64,000 bases of DNA from NCBI RefSeq assembly GCF_002865645.1, contig NW_020194588.1, positions 1,096,529 through 1,160,528 on the forward strand, in the 5' to 3' direction. Source of the DNA: Hyaloscypha bicolor E (taxonomy: Eukaryota; Ascomycota; Leotiomycetes; Helotiales; Hyaloscyphaceae). The notes below the pieces were generated by a model. The model worked only from the letters and a program-made list of their open reading frames with translations, ran no database searches and was not told the origin of the DNA. The position numbers and the translations under genes were made by a program. Shown here in pieces: positions 50,341 to 61,880 of this stretch. The first letter of the stretch is position 1, and every line of letters begins with the position of its first letter.

Positions 50341-51550
50341 AGTAGCAAATGCTTAATTAAAAGTAAGTAGTAATAAGAAGGAAATATAATAAGTAATCCG
50401 AATAAAATATACTAATATAAATACGAGTAGTAGTAAGAAGGAAATATGAAATATAATAAATAATTTAGCTAAAATATAATAATACAAATACAAGTAATAG
50501 TATAATAGAGATATAATAACTTAAAAGCAAGTAATAAAGTAGTAATAAGAAGAAAATATAATAATCTAAAAAAAAGATAATAATATAAAAGTAAGAGATA
50601 CTATAAAAGAGATATAATAATTCTAAAATAATATAATAATTTAAATATAAGTAGTAGTAAGAAGGAAATAAGAAATAAAGGAAATAATTTATATATATAT
50701 AAGAAATATAAAAGTAGTAATAATAATAGAGATAAAAGAAGTTATAATTATAAAAATTAAAGAAGTAGTAATAGTAAAAATAAAAGAAAAAGTCGAGGTT
50801 GTTTTATAGAAAGAAATATTAGTAATAGAAATAGAATATATAAGAAAGTAATAGAGGCTTTAGTAAATATATAAGAAATCTAGAAAGTAAATTAAATTCA
50901 AGAAATAAATTAGGTAAGAAAGATAAAATAGTAATAGTAAGAATAGTAAATATATTATTATTAGATATTAACTAATTATAATAATAGTAAAAGTAGTAAA
51001 TATATTATTAAAGTATATTACTATTACTAATTAAATCTATTTTATAACTAGTTCTTTTAGTTATTAATAGATATTAGTATTAAGACTATAACTTTTTAAC
51101 TCGAAATTAAAAGGCTATATATAAATATATAAATAAGAAATATAATAAGAAATATATAAAAAATATAAAGATTTTTAATTTTATATAACTTTAAATATAA
51201 ATAGAAAAGAAAAAAATATAATATTAGATTATAAATAAAAGTAAAGAAAGTAAATATATATTCCCTAATCTTATAATATAGTAAGTAATAGAAATAAAAG
51301 TAATAGTAGTAATAGTAGTAATAATAATAATATAAATAAAAATAAGGAAATTAAAAAATAATAACTAGTTTTAAATTAAAAACTAATAGTAATAGAACTC
51401 GACTTATAATTATAATATATAAATTAAAATATTAGTTTTTTATAATTTAAATATAGTTTTTATTACTAAATTTATAAAACTATTTAACTTAAAAAAATAA
51501 TAATTAGTTTAGATATTAGAATTATAGAACTAGATTCTCTTAGGCCTAGA
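50340..51550. repeat. RIP-mutated, purine-rich DNA
   Basis: Repeated AAGTAGTAATAAGAAGGAAATATAA-like phrases occur at about 50.36-50.70 kb, suggesting a degenerate tandem array. The remainder is AT-rich with depleted CpA/TpG and has no legible gene. Confidence 0.55.
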
Positions 51551-51559
51551 TTAAATACC

Positions 51560-52047
51560 TGAAAAGCAGGCATATAAGTGAGGCGGTTTTGAAAAACATA
51601 TATTAGTAAGAAGCTCTCTTACTAAAATTATATAATTAATAACTCGATATTAAATAATAGGCAAATAGCTATAAGTTAGGTACTAAAATAATTATATATT
51701 ACTAGGTTTTTAAAAGATTATAGCTATATATTATATATTAGTTATATAGTAAATTAATTATAATTTTATAGTAAGAGTATATATATTAAGAGCTAAAAAA
51801 GTATAATATATATAATATTAGTAATAATTTAATAAATAATAGGCGAATAGCTATAAGTTAGGTACTAAAATAATTATATATTACTAGGTTTTTAAAAGAT
51901 TATAGCTATATATTATATATTAGTTATATAATAGATTAATTATAATTTTATAGTAAGAGTATATATATTAAAAGCCAAAAAAGTATAATATATATAATAT
52001 TAGTAATAACTTAATAAATAATAGACAAATAGCTATAAGTTAGGTAC
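51560..52047. repeat. satellite block 1: ~100-bp head plus 182-bp units, heavily RIP-mutated
   Basis: A head starting TTAAATACCTGAAAAGCAGG (near 51.56 kb) is followed by units starting at 51,661, 51,843 and 52,024; the third is cut off after about 24 bp at 52,047. It is the mutated sister of the block at 55.18-55.84 kb: GCGTGACACACGTGACGTCG there corresponds to GTATAATATATATAATATTA here. Confidence 0.92.
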
Positions 52048-52180
52048 TACCCCTTATGCGGGGCCCCTTTTTCGGTAAAAGGTGAGAATGCCCGTATACT
52101 AATTAGTGCGTATACCGCTAACTAATGCACTTTCCGGTAAAAGGGATTTCGGTAAAGGGGCACCTCCCCTACTACCTTTT
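52048..52180. other. GC-rich segment with CGGTAAAAGG direct repeats, truncating the satellite
   Basis: The satellite stops abruptly at a sequence beginning CCCCTTATGCGGGGCCCC. It carries three versions of TTTCCGGTAAAAGGG at about 52,071, 52,129 and 52,149, plus paired GTATACTAATTAGTGC/GTATACCGCTAACTAATGC phrases. It looks like the terminus of an inserted element whose other end I could not find. Confidence 0.45.
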
Positions 52181-52615
52181 AATAAGTATTCCCTTGTCTC
52201 AAAGTATATTCTCGTTATATTATTATATAATCTAGCTTATAGAGTTACTATCTATTATGCCTGCAAGTCCTGTATTATCCTAGAGGCATATAGTCAAGAG
52301 CAGCACCTGTAAGCACAGCTATACTAACTCTTGGGAGACAAGCTCAAGGTAACTACAAAGCTTCTTAATAGCTATAACTTGAGGGGTGTGGCCGAGCTAA
52401 GAAAGTATAAGCCCCGGCCTAAAGACAAGTGCCAGATAACTGAGTACCTAGTTAGCTATAATAGCATTTACTATCTATAGCCGTAGTATAGCTATAATAC
52501 CTGCTTATAGGGCTAGGTCTTATATATTAAAACAAGGAATTACTTTGCAAAACTCTATTGCCTAGTATAGGCTAAGCAAGAACTAACTATAATTGAATAG
52601 CAGTTACTAAAAGGC
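52180..52615 (+). pseudogene. moderately mutated coding-like stretch, unknown
   Basis: A plus-strand frame reads FNKYSLVSKYILVILLYNLAY... and, after one stop, continues with basic segments such as LRKYKP and a KDKCQITEYL-like piece. CpA and TpG are partly retained. It may be part of the element that begins at 52,048. No family is recognised. Confidence 0.35.
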
Positions 52616-52745
52616 CCGATAGTATAATAGTAGTATATAGAGTTAGTAAACTCTATAGCCTAGGTTCGATTCCTAGTTAGGCTCCTGATTTGCTTCTCGA
52701 TAAATGCTCCTGTAGCATTTAGCAATAAGTAGATCTATTTTTTTT
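52612..52745 (+). ncRNA. tRNA-like relic with pol III boxes and T-run (degenerate tRNA or SINE head)
   Basis: A perfect B box GGTTCGATTCC lies in a T arm with a 5-bp stem (CTAGG/CCTAG) and 7-nt loop at about 52,664-52,680. About 40 bp upstream, TAGTATAATAGTAGTAT is what RIP would make of an A box TGGTGTAATGGTAGCAT. The anticodon arm region is a self-complementary TAGAGTT..AACTCTA. The acceptor strands (GGCCCGA / TTAGGCT) do not pair, so it is not a working tRNA. A T8 run at about 52,738, some 50 bp past the 3' end, could be a pol III terminator, as in a tRNA-derived SINE. Confidence 0.45.
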
Positions 52746-53329
52746 GGTCTTGTTTTTTGAGCAAGAGATATTACGTGGGGACGCTAGTCTAGCTTCAAGA
52801 AGTATATAAAGCCCTCCTCGCCCGCCCTTCGCCTCTCCTTCTCTCCTTCCCTTCTTTTCTCCTGCTCTCTTCTCCTCTGGCCGCTTCTCCTTCTCTTTTC
52901 CTTGCTCCCTCCTAATTAAATAAGCAAGGAGTAGAGGTAGTACAAGAACCAGAATAGCAAAAGAATTAGTGGCCAGTTATACTCTAGGGTTTTACCCCCT
53001 AAGCTTTCCTATACAGGTCGTTTTATCGGGTACCTACCCCGGGGGGAAACTACTTATATTACCTGCCGGGGCTTTAAATCTATAGTTAGCTTACTAGTAT
53101 AGTATACTCGAGACTATTTATAGACCGACCGCCCTGCTCCCTCCTTCCGGAAGGCCATTAATACCCGAAATAGTAATAAGGAGGCCGGAGCTTCTATTAT
53201 GTTATAGCTAAGGGGTCGCCATAATAGTAAGGATATATATAGTTAGTTCTAACTATACTATAAAGGCTTAGTATTAGGCTTTTAGTAAATCAAAAAAGCT
53301 TATTTTAATATATATAACCTAGAGCCAAA
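52746..53329. other. pyrimidine-rich, TATA-containing stretch, possibly a transposon promoter
   Basis: AGTATATAAAGCC near 52.80 kb is followed by about 100 bp of CTCC/TTCTCC-rich sequence, a layout common in fungal promoters and LTRs. Less mutated GC-rich pieces alternate with AT-rich ones. No gene and no matching second LTR were found. Confidence 0.35.
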
Positions 53330-53374
53330 GTGAATACAGTCACGTGCTCGCTTAAGTCACGTGACTGCATTTAC
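53330..53374. repeat. imperfect palindrome centred on CACGTG pairs
   Basis: GTGAATACAGTCACGTG (53,330-53,346) pairs with the complement of CACGTGACTGCATTTAC (53,358-53,374), with two transition mismatches. ACAGTCACGTGAC also occurs at about 35,749 inside the right end of the hAT element, suggesting a shared transposon-derived motif. Confidence 0.65.
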
Positions 53375-54516
53375 TCGAGGCGTCCTAGTAAAATCCACTA
53401 GCTAATTTAATTATAAGTACTATAAGCTAGTAGGATATATAGCCTAGCTTAAATTAACCTAGCCTCTTTAAAGAAAGAAATTATATAATTATATATTACT
53501 TGAGCCCTTTCTTACTTAAAAGTAAGAAATTAGTTTCTAGATTCTATTATATAATATAAACTAAATAAATATATTATATACTTTTCTATAATATCTTGAA
53601 TTTATTTCTTTATAAAACTCTTATCCTTTTTATTTCTTTTACTCTTTTTTATTATTTAAATTTTTGAAGTAATTTATAAGACTTTATATATTTATTTTTC
53701 TAATAGCCTAATCTAATTAAATATTAAAAGAAGATATAAAATTAGAGTTTAGATTCTAAGTTTATTAGAAATAAATAAAAGAAATTAATCTAGTATTATT
53801 ATAAATATAAATTATATAAATATAATAAATTATTATAAATAATTTATATAATAATAATAAGAAAGAAAGAAGACTTAAAGTATAAAAGGAATTCTGAAAT
53901 TAAAATATATTTTATTTATAATATTTAAATTATAAATAAAATAAAAAATAAGAAAAAGAAAAAAAGAAATAGAAAAGAAAAAGAAATAAGATTTTATTTA
54001 GAAGAAATAAAAGAAATTTTCTATATATTAAAGGAAAAAATATAAGAATTAAAATTAAAGAAATTTAGTACTATATATAAAGAGAGAATATTTAAATTAT
54101 AAATTAAATTTTAAGTATATTTTTAAAATTTAAAATATTAAAAAAATAAGAGAAAAAGAGAAATAGAATATAAGAAGAATTATAAAAGGAGGTAAGAAGA
54201 AAGATAGAAAAGAAATTAAAGAAATATAATAAAAGAAAAAGTAATAATAATTAAAATAAAAAAGAAAAAAGAAAAAGCGAAAATTAAAAGTTAATAAAAT
54301 AAAATAAAGAAAAGAAGAAAATAAAATAAAAAAGAAAAGAATAAGTTAAATAATATTATAGTTATATTTTTTTAATAATAGAACGAAATATGAATTGATT
54401 ATATCATAAAAATATGAATATAATATATTTGAAGAATAATAATAGAAATTATAATAAATGGAATAACTTCAGAATAGATCTTGAAGAATTAGGCTTATAT
54501 ATATTCGATTGAAGAT
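53375..54516. repeat. AT-rich, purine-rich DNA
   Basis: This is A/G-rich on the plus strand (AAGAAA, AAAATAAAA runs) with no legible gene. From about 54.37 kb, TGA and CAT words reappear, so the last ~140 bp before the poly(A) tract is less mutated. Confidence 0.5.
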
Positions 54517-54542
54517 AAAAAAAAAAAAAAAAAAAAAAAAAA
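54517..54542 (+). repeat. A26 tract, possible retroposon tail
   Basis: An uninterrupted run of 26 A follows GATTGAAGAT. It could be the 3' tail of a LINE- or SINE-like insertion. No flanking duplication is evident. Confidence 0.6.
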
Positions 54543-55100
54543 TACTATATTAGTTAAGTATAAGCTTAAATATTAATAGAGTATTTTATTTATATAGACT
54601 TTTATATTATTAATTCTATAAAAATAATAGAATCCCTAGGATTCTTTAAATTAATACCTGATAATTTCTACTTAAGGTTCTATAAATATAGTAAGTACTA
54701 TATTAATATATAATAAAATACCTAAAGAAAAAGAAAATAAAAACGAATATAAAAGAATAAAATTAATAAAAGAAAAAGAGTTAAATAGAATTTTCGAAAA
54801 ATATAAGCTAATAATAAAATAATTTAAGAAAAGTAAGTTAGATATAATAAATATATTAAAAGAAAGAGAAGGTTAGAATTAAATAGAGGTAATAAGTAAA
54901 AAGCAATATAAGAATAAATAAGAAAATAATTTAGAGAAAAAATAGTTTAATAGAGAGGAATAAATAAAGAAGGAGTTTTATGTTTTATAAGCTAAAGGGA
55001 ATTATAATAAGAGAAGTAATATAAGAAAAAAGTTATAGTTAAAAAGAAAAAGATAAGGAAAAAGAAGAAGTTGGAATGAGAGAGTAATAGAGAGAGGAGG
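54543..55100. repeat. RIP-mutated DNA, no gene
   Basis: This is AT-rich and purine-rich on the plus strand, grading into the minisatellite. No legible coding relic was found. Confidence 0.5.
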
Positions 55101-55180
55101 GTAGCAGGAAAGGGAAAGTAGCAGGAAAGGGAAAGTAGCAGGAAAGGGAAAGTAGCAGGAAAGGGAAAGTAGTAGGAAAG
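55101..55180. repeat. 17-bp minisatellite, about 4.7 copies
   Basis: The unit GTAGCAGGAAAGGGAAA starts at 55,101, 55,118, 55,135, 55,152 and 55,169. The last copy has GTAGTAGG, a single C-to-T change. It directly precedes satellite block 2. Confidence 0.95.
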
Positions 55181-55837
55181 GTTAAATGCCTGAAAAGCGG
55201 GCACGTAAGCGAGGCGGTTTTAAAAAACACACGTTAGCGAGAAGCTCCCTCACCAAAATCATATAGTTAATAACTCGATATTAAATAATGGGCAAATAGC
55301 TACAAGTTAGGTACCGAAATAATTACGTATTACCAGGTTTTTAAAAGGTTATAGCTATATATTACGCATTAGTTATATAGCAGATTAATCGCGATTTCAT
55401 AGCGAGAGTATATATATTAAGAGCCGAAAAAGCGTGACACACGTGACGTCGGTAATAACTTAATAAATAACAGGCAAATAGCTATAAGTTAGGTACCGAA
55501 ATAATCGCGTATTACTAGGTTTTTAAAAGGTTATAGCTATATATTGTGTATTAGTTACATAGCAGATTAATCGCGATTTCATAGCGAGAGTATACGTATT
55601 AAGAGCTGAAAAAGCGTGACACACGTGACGTCGGTAATAACTTGACAAATAACGGGCAAATAGCTATAAGTTAGGTACCGAAATAATCGCGTATTACCAG
55701 GTTTTTAAAAGGTTATAGCTATATATTACGTATTAGTTACATAGCAAATTAATCGCGATTTTATAGCGAGAGTATACGTATTAAGAGCCAAAAAAGCGTA
55801 ATATACGTAATATATATATCTTAATAAAACTAATATT
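55180..55837. repeat. satellite block 2: ~100-bp head plus three 182-bp units, lightly mutated
   Basis: The head begins TTAAATGCCTGAAAAGCGGG. Units start at 55,292, 55,474 and 55,656, spaced exactly 182 bp. Each contains TTAGGTACCGAAATAAT, TCGCGATTTCATAGCGAGAG (one or two bases vary) and, in the first two units, GCGTGACACACGTGACGTCG. The third unit becomes mutated toward its end (GCGTAATATACGTAATATAT). Two near-consensus units with CACGTGACGTC keep potential E-box/CRE-like sites. Confidence 0.95.
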
Positions 55838-56360
55838 ATATTATTAATAACTTTCTTTATATTGATTTAAGGCCCTAAAAGGCTACGAATTAAGTACTAA
55901 ATTAATTATATATATTATAATAGAAAGTATATATTTTAGGATTTAATATATTATAATATACGTAATAAATTTATTACCGAGAGTTTGGAACTTGCTTAGA
56001 GATTAAGGCTAGAGGCGCTTCCTAAATCTAAATCCCTTTTACTCTTAGCGTAATTAATAATAATTTTTTTAGATATTGCTCCTAAATAAGCTAATTCTTT
56101 AATAGCCTTTTACTCCCGAACCCTTAGCAAATTATTACCGGATTTTAATCTTTTATTTCTGAATCTAATTCTTTAAGAATATCTCGCCTAAAGAAAAGCA
56201 AAGAAGAAAAGAAAGAAATAAGGCGCAAAAGCAATATAACTAGATAAGTACGCTAGCGGGAAAAGTATTAATAAGTTCCAGATCCTAATTTAATAGGTTA
56301 TTATTTACTTACTTATATTTCCTTAAGCTCTTTCTATTTATTATAGATTTAATAACTAAT
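55838..56360. repeat. AT-rich DNA between the satellite and the long coding relic
   Basis: Mutated sequence, possibly with a diverged further satellite unit near 55.87-55.98 kb (GGCTACGAATTAAGTACTAAATTAAT). No gene was seen. Confidence 0.4.
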
Positions 56361-56361
56361 A

Positions 56362-59300
56362 TATGCCTTTTCCTAGTTTCTTTAAATACTATTTAGTAAT
56401 CTTCTCCTTAATAACCTCCTCCTTAATAACCTCCTCCTTAATAACTTCCTCTTTCTTTATAACCTTCTTCCTTAGATATACCGACCTCTTTAACTCTAAT
56501 TATATAGTAGCCTGACTTTTCATATATATTACCTTCTTGCCATATCTAAGAATATTCAAATACTACAAGTACTTTAAGTATAGAGCTACTCGGCTTCTAA
56601 ACGCTATTAATTTAATCTCGAAATATATAAGAATTATTAACTAGATATTAAAGATCTATACCCGATTCTGCAGGACTTTTATTATAGAGTATAGGCCTGC
56701 CTTATATAATATAAGAGCCTGCTATTCGCAAATCTACTAGAATTCGAGGGCAAAGTACCGAGTTATTACCGACTAAATAAGAAATTACTACCCGCTTATC
56801 TGCGAGAATCCGAGAACGAAATATTAAATAATAATTACCTAATAGTAAATATTATAAAGAGACCCAAGAGATCCCTAGTAAGACCTAAAAGACTCCCTAC
56901 TTAAGCCTAAGTATTATAAGTACTATCCCACCTCATAATTCTTCCGAAAATATAGCGGCTTTCTAGCTAATTACTACCGAATTAATAATTATATTCTCGC
57001 AAATCCACCATAAATACGAATTTCCTAGATACTTATAACCGAGAAATAAGGGGCAGACACATATACGTTCTATAGAGCCTGCTATATAAATAAGCTACGA
57101 ATTCGGCGAGGCCTATAAGATTAGGCATTTATAATATATAAGTAATAAGGAATTAGAACCTATTAGTTAATCTTAAGGGAGTTAATAATCTATTCTCTAA
57201 ATACTAACTATTTACTAGGGCACTAATCTGGAACCTCCAAATTTACGAGACCGGAATAGGGATCCCTTGCCAAGTCGCAATTTCTTACTATATAGTATAA
57301 TCCCAGATAATAGTAATTATGGTATTAATAATTTTAATAATAGTTCCCCAGAATATAATAGTAAAACGGAGCCTAATAGCCAGGAGCTATATGGCAAATT
57401 ACAGGCGAATATTTCCTTTTTCGCGAACGGTAACTAGCCTAGTCTCGGGTATTTCCTAGACTAACTATTCCTGGATAGTAATAATAATAATAGTAATAAT
57501 CCCGACTTTATTCCCAAAAAGACCCCTAATATGCCTTATCCAGATAATAATAACGGTATTAATAAGAATAATAATAATACCGAGAATAACCAAATTATTA
57601 ATAATAAGGACACTAAGACTAAGGACGAGAGTAAGGGCAATAGCGAGAACGAGGCGGAATTAGAAGCTTAATTATAAGCCGAGATTACTAGACCTAATAG
57701 GCCGCTAATTAACTATATTTCGGAGCTAGCTCGTTATTTATTTAATTTCCAAGAATATATAAATAAGTAGTATACCGAGTCTAATAATAGATAAGATCCC
57801 TTTTATTTTGCCAAATAATATATTACATTTCTATAATACCGTGATTTTCTTTTGAATTATGGTCTTAGTAAATAAAATAGTAAACTATTATATCTAGAGC
57901 AAATAATAAACTAGTAAGAATGCGTAGTAATTAGGGATATTAACTAGCGAGTCATATTTACTAGTCTTACTATAAATAATAATAATAACTATTTACCTAA
58001 TAGCCAGGTTACGGATAATAATAATAATAATTTAGATAATAGTACTCTTTATAAGCTTAACTTTAATATATTACGAGTGAATTATAATGAAAATAATACC
58101 GAACTAGTAGCTAATATTCCAGACTATTACTCGTATTTATATATACTTTGCTCTTAGATAAACCGCCATAAAGATTCAAGATAATATAATATTAATAGCT
58201 TTTATGGGCATGCTAATTGCCTTTCTTTTACCTAATAAGGAATTTAAGTTAACTTATACCCTCGTTTTTAATAAAATATCTCTATTTCCACGTATTTATA
58301 TATAAATATTACTGACTCTATAACGAATCCTGACTGGCCTAAGGTCCAGAAGGTAGCCTTTTATAAGGTGCCTCACTATTACTTTGGTCATATAATTAGT
58401 TATAAGGATATTTGTATTTATATTTTCTTTCTTTCTATATAGGACCCTATAAAGAAGACTATATTTCCTAAATATAGTAGCGGCGCCCCATTTTCTATTC
58501 TCTAATATTAGTTTAATAAGATCCTTTTACTAGCCATATTCCGTAATGTTTCGCTAATAAGTTACTAGTATATCTCTTTTAATTAGGAGCATGCCAAACT
58601 CAAAGCCGAGGCATACTAATAAGAGAATATTAGTTCTATATATAATAATAATATTTAAGCTAAGGTAATACTTCTTTATTATGCGGTTTAAGGTCATGCG
58701 CTATAAGTAATTTGGCATAATATTATTTAGTAACTTCCCCTTTATAGTAATGAGCTATATTATAATGCTTGTATTTACTTTTTAAATAAGAATACCAAAC
58801 TCAATTTTAAGGCTAATACCTTATTAGAGATATAGGATACTTTTATTTCTATATTATTCCTAGTTCTTGACTTTTTGAAACTAGATCGGTCCCGAATCTA
58901 TACTAATTTGGCAAAAGAAACTGTCTTAACCCAATTTATACTACTTAAGTAGCTACTTGACGCCAATAGATATGTCCCGACCACGTACCTTCTTTATACC
59001 TGCTATCTCAAGGCCTTTACTAAATAGGCTAATTTAGGCAAGCGTGAAAAGTCTATAAAGCCTACCTTTTATATAACTACTATGCTCCGAGATATTACTA
59101 ATATAATACTAGTAATCTCCCGATATTACTATAAGTATTACTAAGGCTAGGTATACTTGCAGGTATATAATAGCTTTAAGGAAGTATATAATATAGCGAA
59201 TTACAAGCCTTTAACTAGTAAGTTCTTAAAGGAACTAGCCCGGGATCTAAATATTAATAAGATAATTCAGGCACATGGCAAGGGCACTATAAAAACTCTT

Positions 59301-61025
59301 AAAAGAATATGAAATATCTACTTTATAGGGCGTTTTTGCCTATTTCATACGCTTGTATTTACTACACGTTATTCCTTTGGCGTCTATAAAGAGCATTGTC
59401 TTTCTTTTACTTTTATTAATAAGTTAAAAGCTTACTTGAAAGAAGCTAGTAATTAGGGCTCGAATCGCTAGCTAACCGCTACTAATTACCGACCTTTTTA
59501 GAAGTTGCTAACCGAATATTAGATTAACTTTACTTCTCTAAATATTCTCAAATATTTAGTAGCCTTTAAGTAGATATCTATTACAAATCCAGTACTTGGT
59601 ATATCTTACGAGTAATATAAAGTTTTAATTATGCTTCTTATAGCACTGCCTTTTACTTTTAATATAGGACTAGTCTTTATAAGTCCAAAATCATTTTAAT
59701 ATCTCTAGAAGATAATATTTCAATATTCGGGAAAGGCTTTTCTCGGGATAAGTATCTAAGAGAGTATTTCTACTTATAGATATAGTTAGTACCTTAACTA
59801 AATTAATTAGGATTACTTAGCTTTTCATAACCGATTCTCTAACGAAATTACATATACTAGTAATATAATCCGGGACAAATATTACAAGAATTAGAAAGAA
59901 GTCATTATATCTAAGGAAGGCCTAGTATGTATTAAGGCAATAGATTACTAGCTAGAGCTTTATAAGAATAACTCTCAATACTTATAATATATCTAGTTAT
60001 ATCTTCTTATTATAATTATGCAAACTTATTAGATAAACGTATTCTTTATTATTAAGGATATAGTTAAACCAGAGTTTAAGAAAAAGGCAAATAGAGGGGA
60101 AATCACGTTTTATTAGGTATCTTTTCGGGAGTATTTTATTAATAATTAGAAATAGTCTATCTTAATAATAAATATGTAATAGACTAAAACCAAATATATT
60201 TAAGATTTCCTAGAGCATATATGGGGCTTTAGGGAAATAGACCGCAAAGGCTAGGAAAATCAGGCATTTTGTACCCTAAGCTTTTATGCCTATCAAATTA
60301 TAGAATATTATATTAGTAGGGTTAAATAGCAAAAGTTTCATATACTAATTAGTAAATACTTTATAGCGACTTACTAGCTATTTCCTCGCCTAACCATAAT
60401 TAAGTTCATTTAGTATAATAGTAATTATATACCTCTTTAGACACGGGTTTACTACTATTACCTGGCCTAATTACAAATAAGACAAGACATAGTTCTTAGT
60501 ATTAATTTCTTATTACCGACTATAATTAACTTCCCCTTATAATATTGGCCTGCCTATAATTAGCTATTAAAGCATTTTATATCCCAAACTAATACTTTTA
60601 TAATAGAGTAATATTATGAGTAGTAATAATTTAAGGCAGACTTTAGAAGAGAGAATAGTTACGAGTATAACGAGAAACGGGATATTTTTAATTATGAGCC
60701 TCCTAATAGTAATAATGAGGCCCTTCCCGAATTATTAAGGAAATACTAGCGTATACTAGACTAGGAGTTCATAATACCAGGAGATATAGAGCACTATATA
60801 CTATCTCAGATACCTATAGAATATATAGCTACCCTTGCCCTATTTAATACTAATTTAGTGGCGATTTCGGTAGCTCTAGATCTCTTATACTAGGCATAAT
60901 AGCAGGTTAAGTATCCAGATAAAATCTAATAACTCGGTAAAGAAATATTAGTAATTTACTAGTATTTCAAGGCCGTTTTACTTGCCAAACACTTTATAGA
61001 ATCCAATATTTAGTATTATATTTTA
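56362..61025 (+). pseudogene. long coding relic of unknown family, lightly RIP-mutated
   Basis: From ATGCCTTTTCC at about 56,363 the plus strand reads as protein for over 4.5 kb, with most stops being TAA/TAG at likely Gln codons and a few frame changes. It begins with a hydrophobic N-terminus holding ITSS repeats (15-bp DNA repeats, 56.40-56.45 kb). An Asn-rich linker follows (57.3-57.6 kb), then PLINYISELARYLFNFQEYI, FAK.YITFL.YRDFLLNYGL, a 'PDWPKVQKVAFYKVPHYYFG' block near 58.34 kb, a YSSGAPFSIL block, a long Tyr/Leu-rich helical part, 'FLEHIWGFREIDRKG' near 60.21 kb, and a tail near 60.7-61.0 kb (LPELLRKY, EHYILSQIPIEYIATLALFN, LGKEILVIYQYFKAVLLAKH). I recognise no polymerase, transposase or helicase motif. 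Its length and mutated state suggest a transposon protein. Confidence 0.55.
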
Positions 61026-61880
61026 TATTAATTTATTCTATTTATTATAGTAATAAAGTATAAACTTAATATAATTTATTAACTTTTTATTTAATTATTA
61101 GAGTAGCTTTAAAAGAGCCTGCTCACGTGTTTATAGTAATACGTATAGACCAGTTATTCTTTTAGTAAACCCCGCTCGGTAGTATGTCACTAGTCCTTAG
61201 TAGCCTATTTACTAGTAAACGCATATCTTTTATTTTATATGAAGTTCCCTAATAAAAATAAAGCTTCTGGTTTATATCTTTATAATAAACTAAGGACGTA
61301 ATATAAGCCAGTATCCGACTACAAACTATAACTAACAAAACCTTATAATACTAATATATATATATATATATATCCTAATTTATTAATACTACTGCTTTTT
61401 CCTTTTTCCTTAAATATTTTTCGGAGTAAGTTCCTCCGGTCCCGATTTCTTATCTAATATACTCTCGCTATTAATTCGCTATTAATTATTTAGGGAGTTC
61501 CGGCGGCTTATAGGCATATTTCTCGTACCCTGGCATATTCTTCCAAACCTTTTCTCTTATAATATTATTACTATATATTATATAATTCATTAACTAATAA
61601 TTAATTACTTCTAGGCCTTTTTAATACCGAATTATTATATTATTATTATTAAATAAACCATTTTTAATTACTATATATTTTCTAATACTATAAGTTTATA
61701 ATACAAGTTCGCTAGTATATTAGTAGCTAATAGTAAACATGTTATAGGATCCCTCAAGATATCTTTCTCTCTCTTTTATACCTTATTATTACCATGCCAT
61801 GCGGTCTTGCCTCGTCTATATAGGATACTAGTATTAGGGATCCCGAGGAGATAATACGCGTGATATGCAGGGCTCGCAGG
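61026..61880. repeat. AT-rich DNA between two coding relics
   Basis: No gene is legible. Less mutated pieces occur near 61.13-61.25 kb (CTCACGTG, CCCCGCTCGG) and a (TA)n stretch near 61.35 kb. It may hold the terminal or regulatory parts of the flanking elements. Confidence 0.4.

Noticed and set aside
51560..55837. The two satellite blocks as LTRs of a 3.1-kb retrotransposon
   Set aside because: They are in direct orientation, but unit numbers differ (2.1 versus 3), block 1 is cut by another sequence, no TG...CA ends or primer-binding site are seen, and no reverse transcriptase was legible between them.
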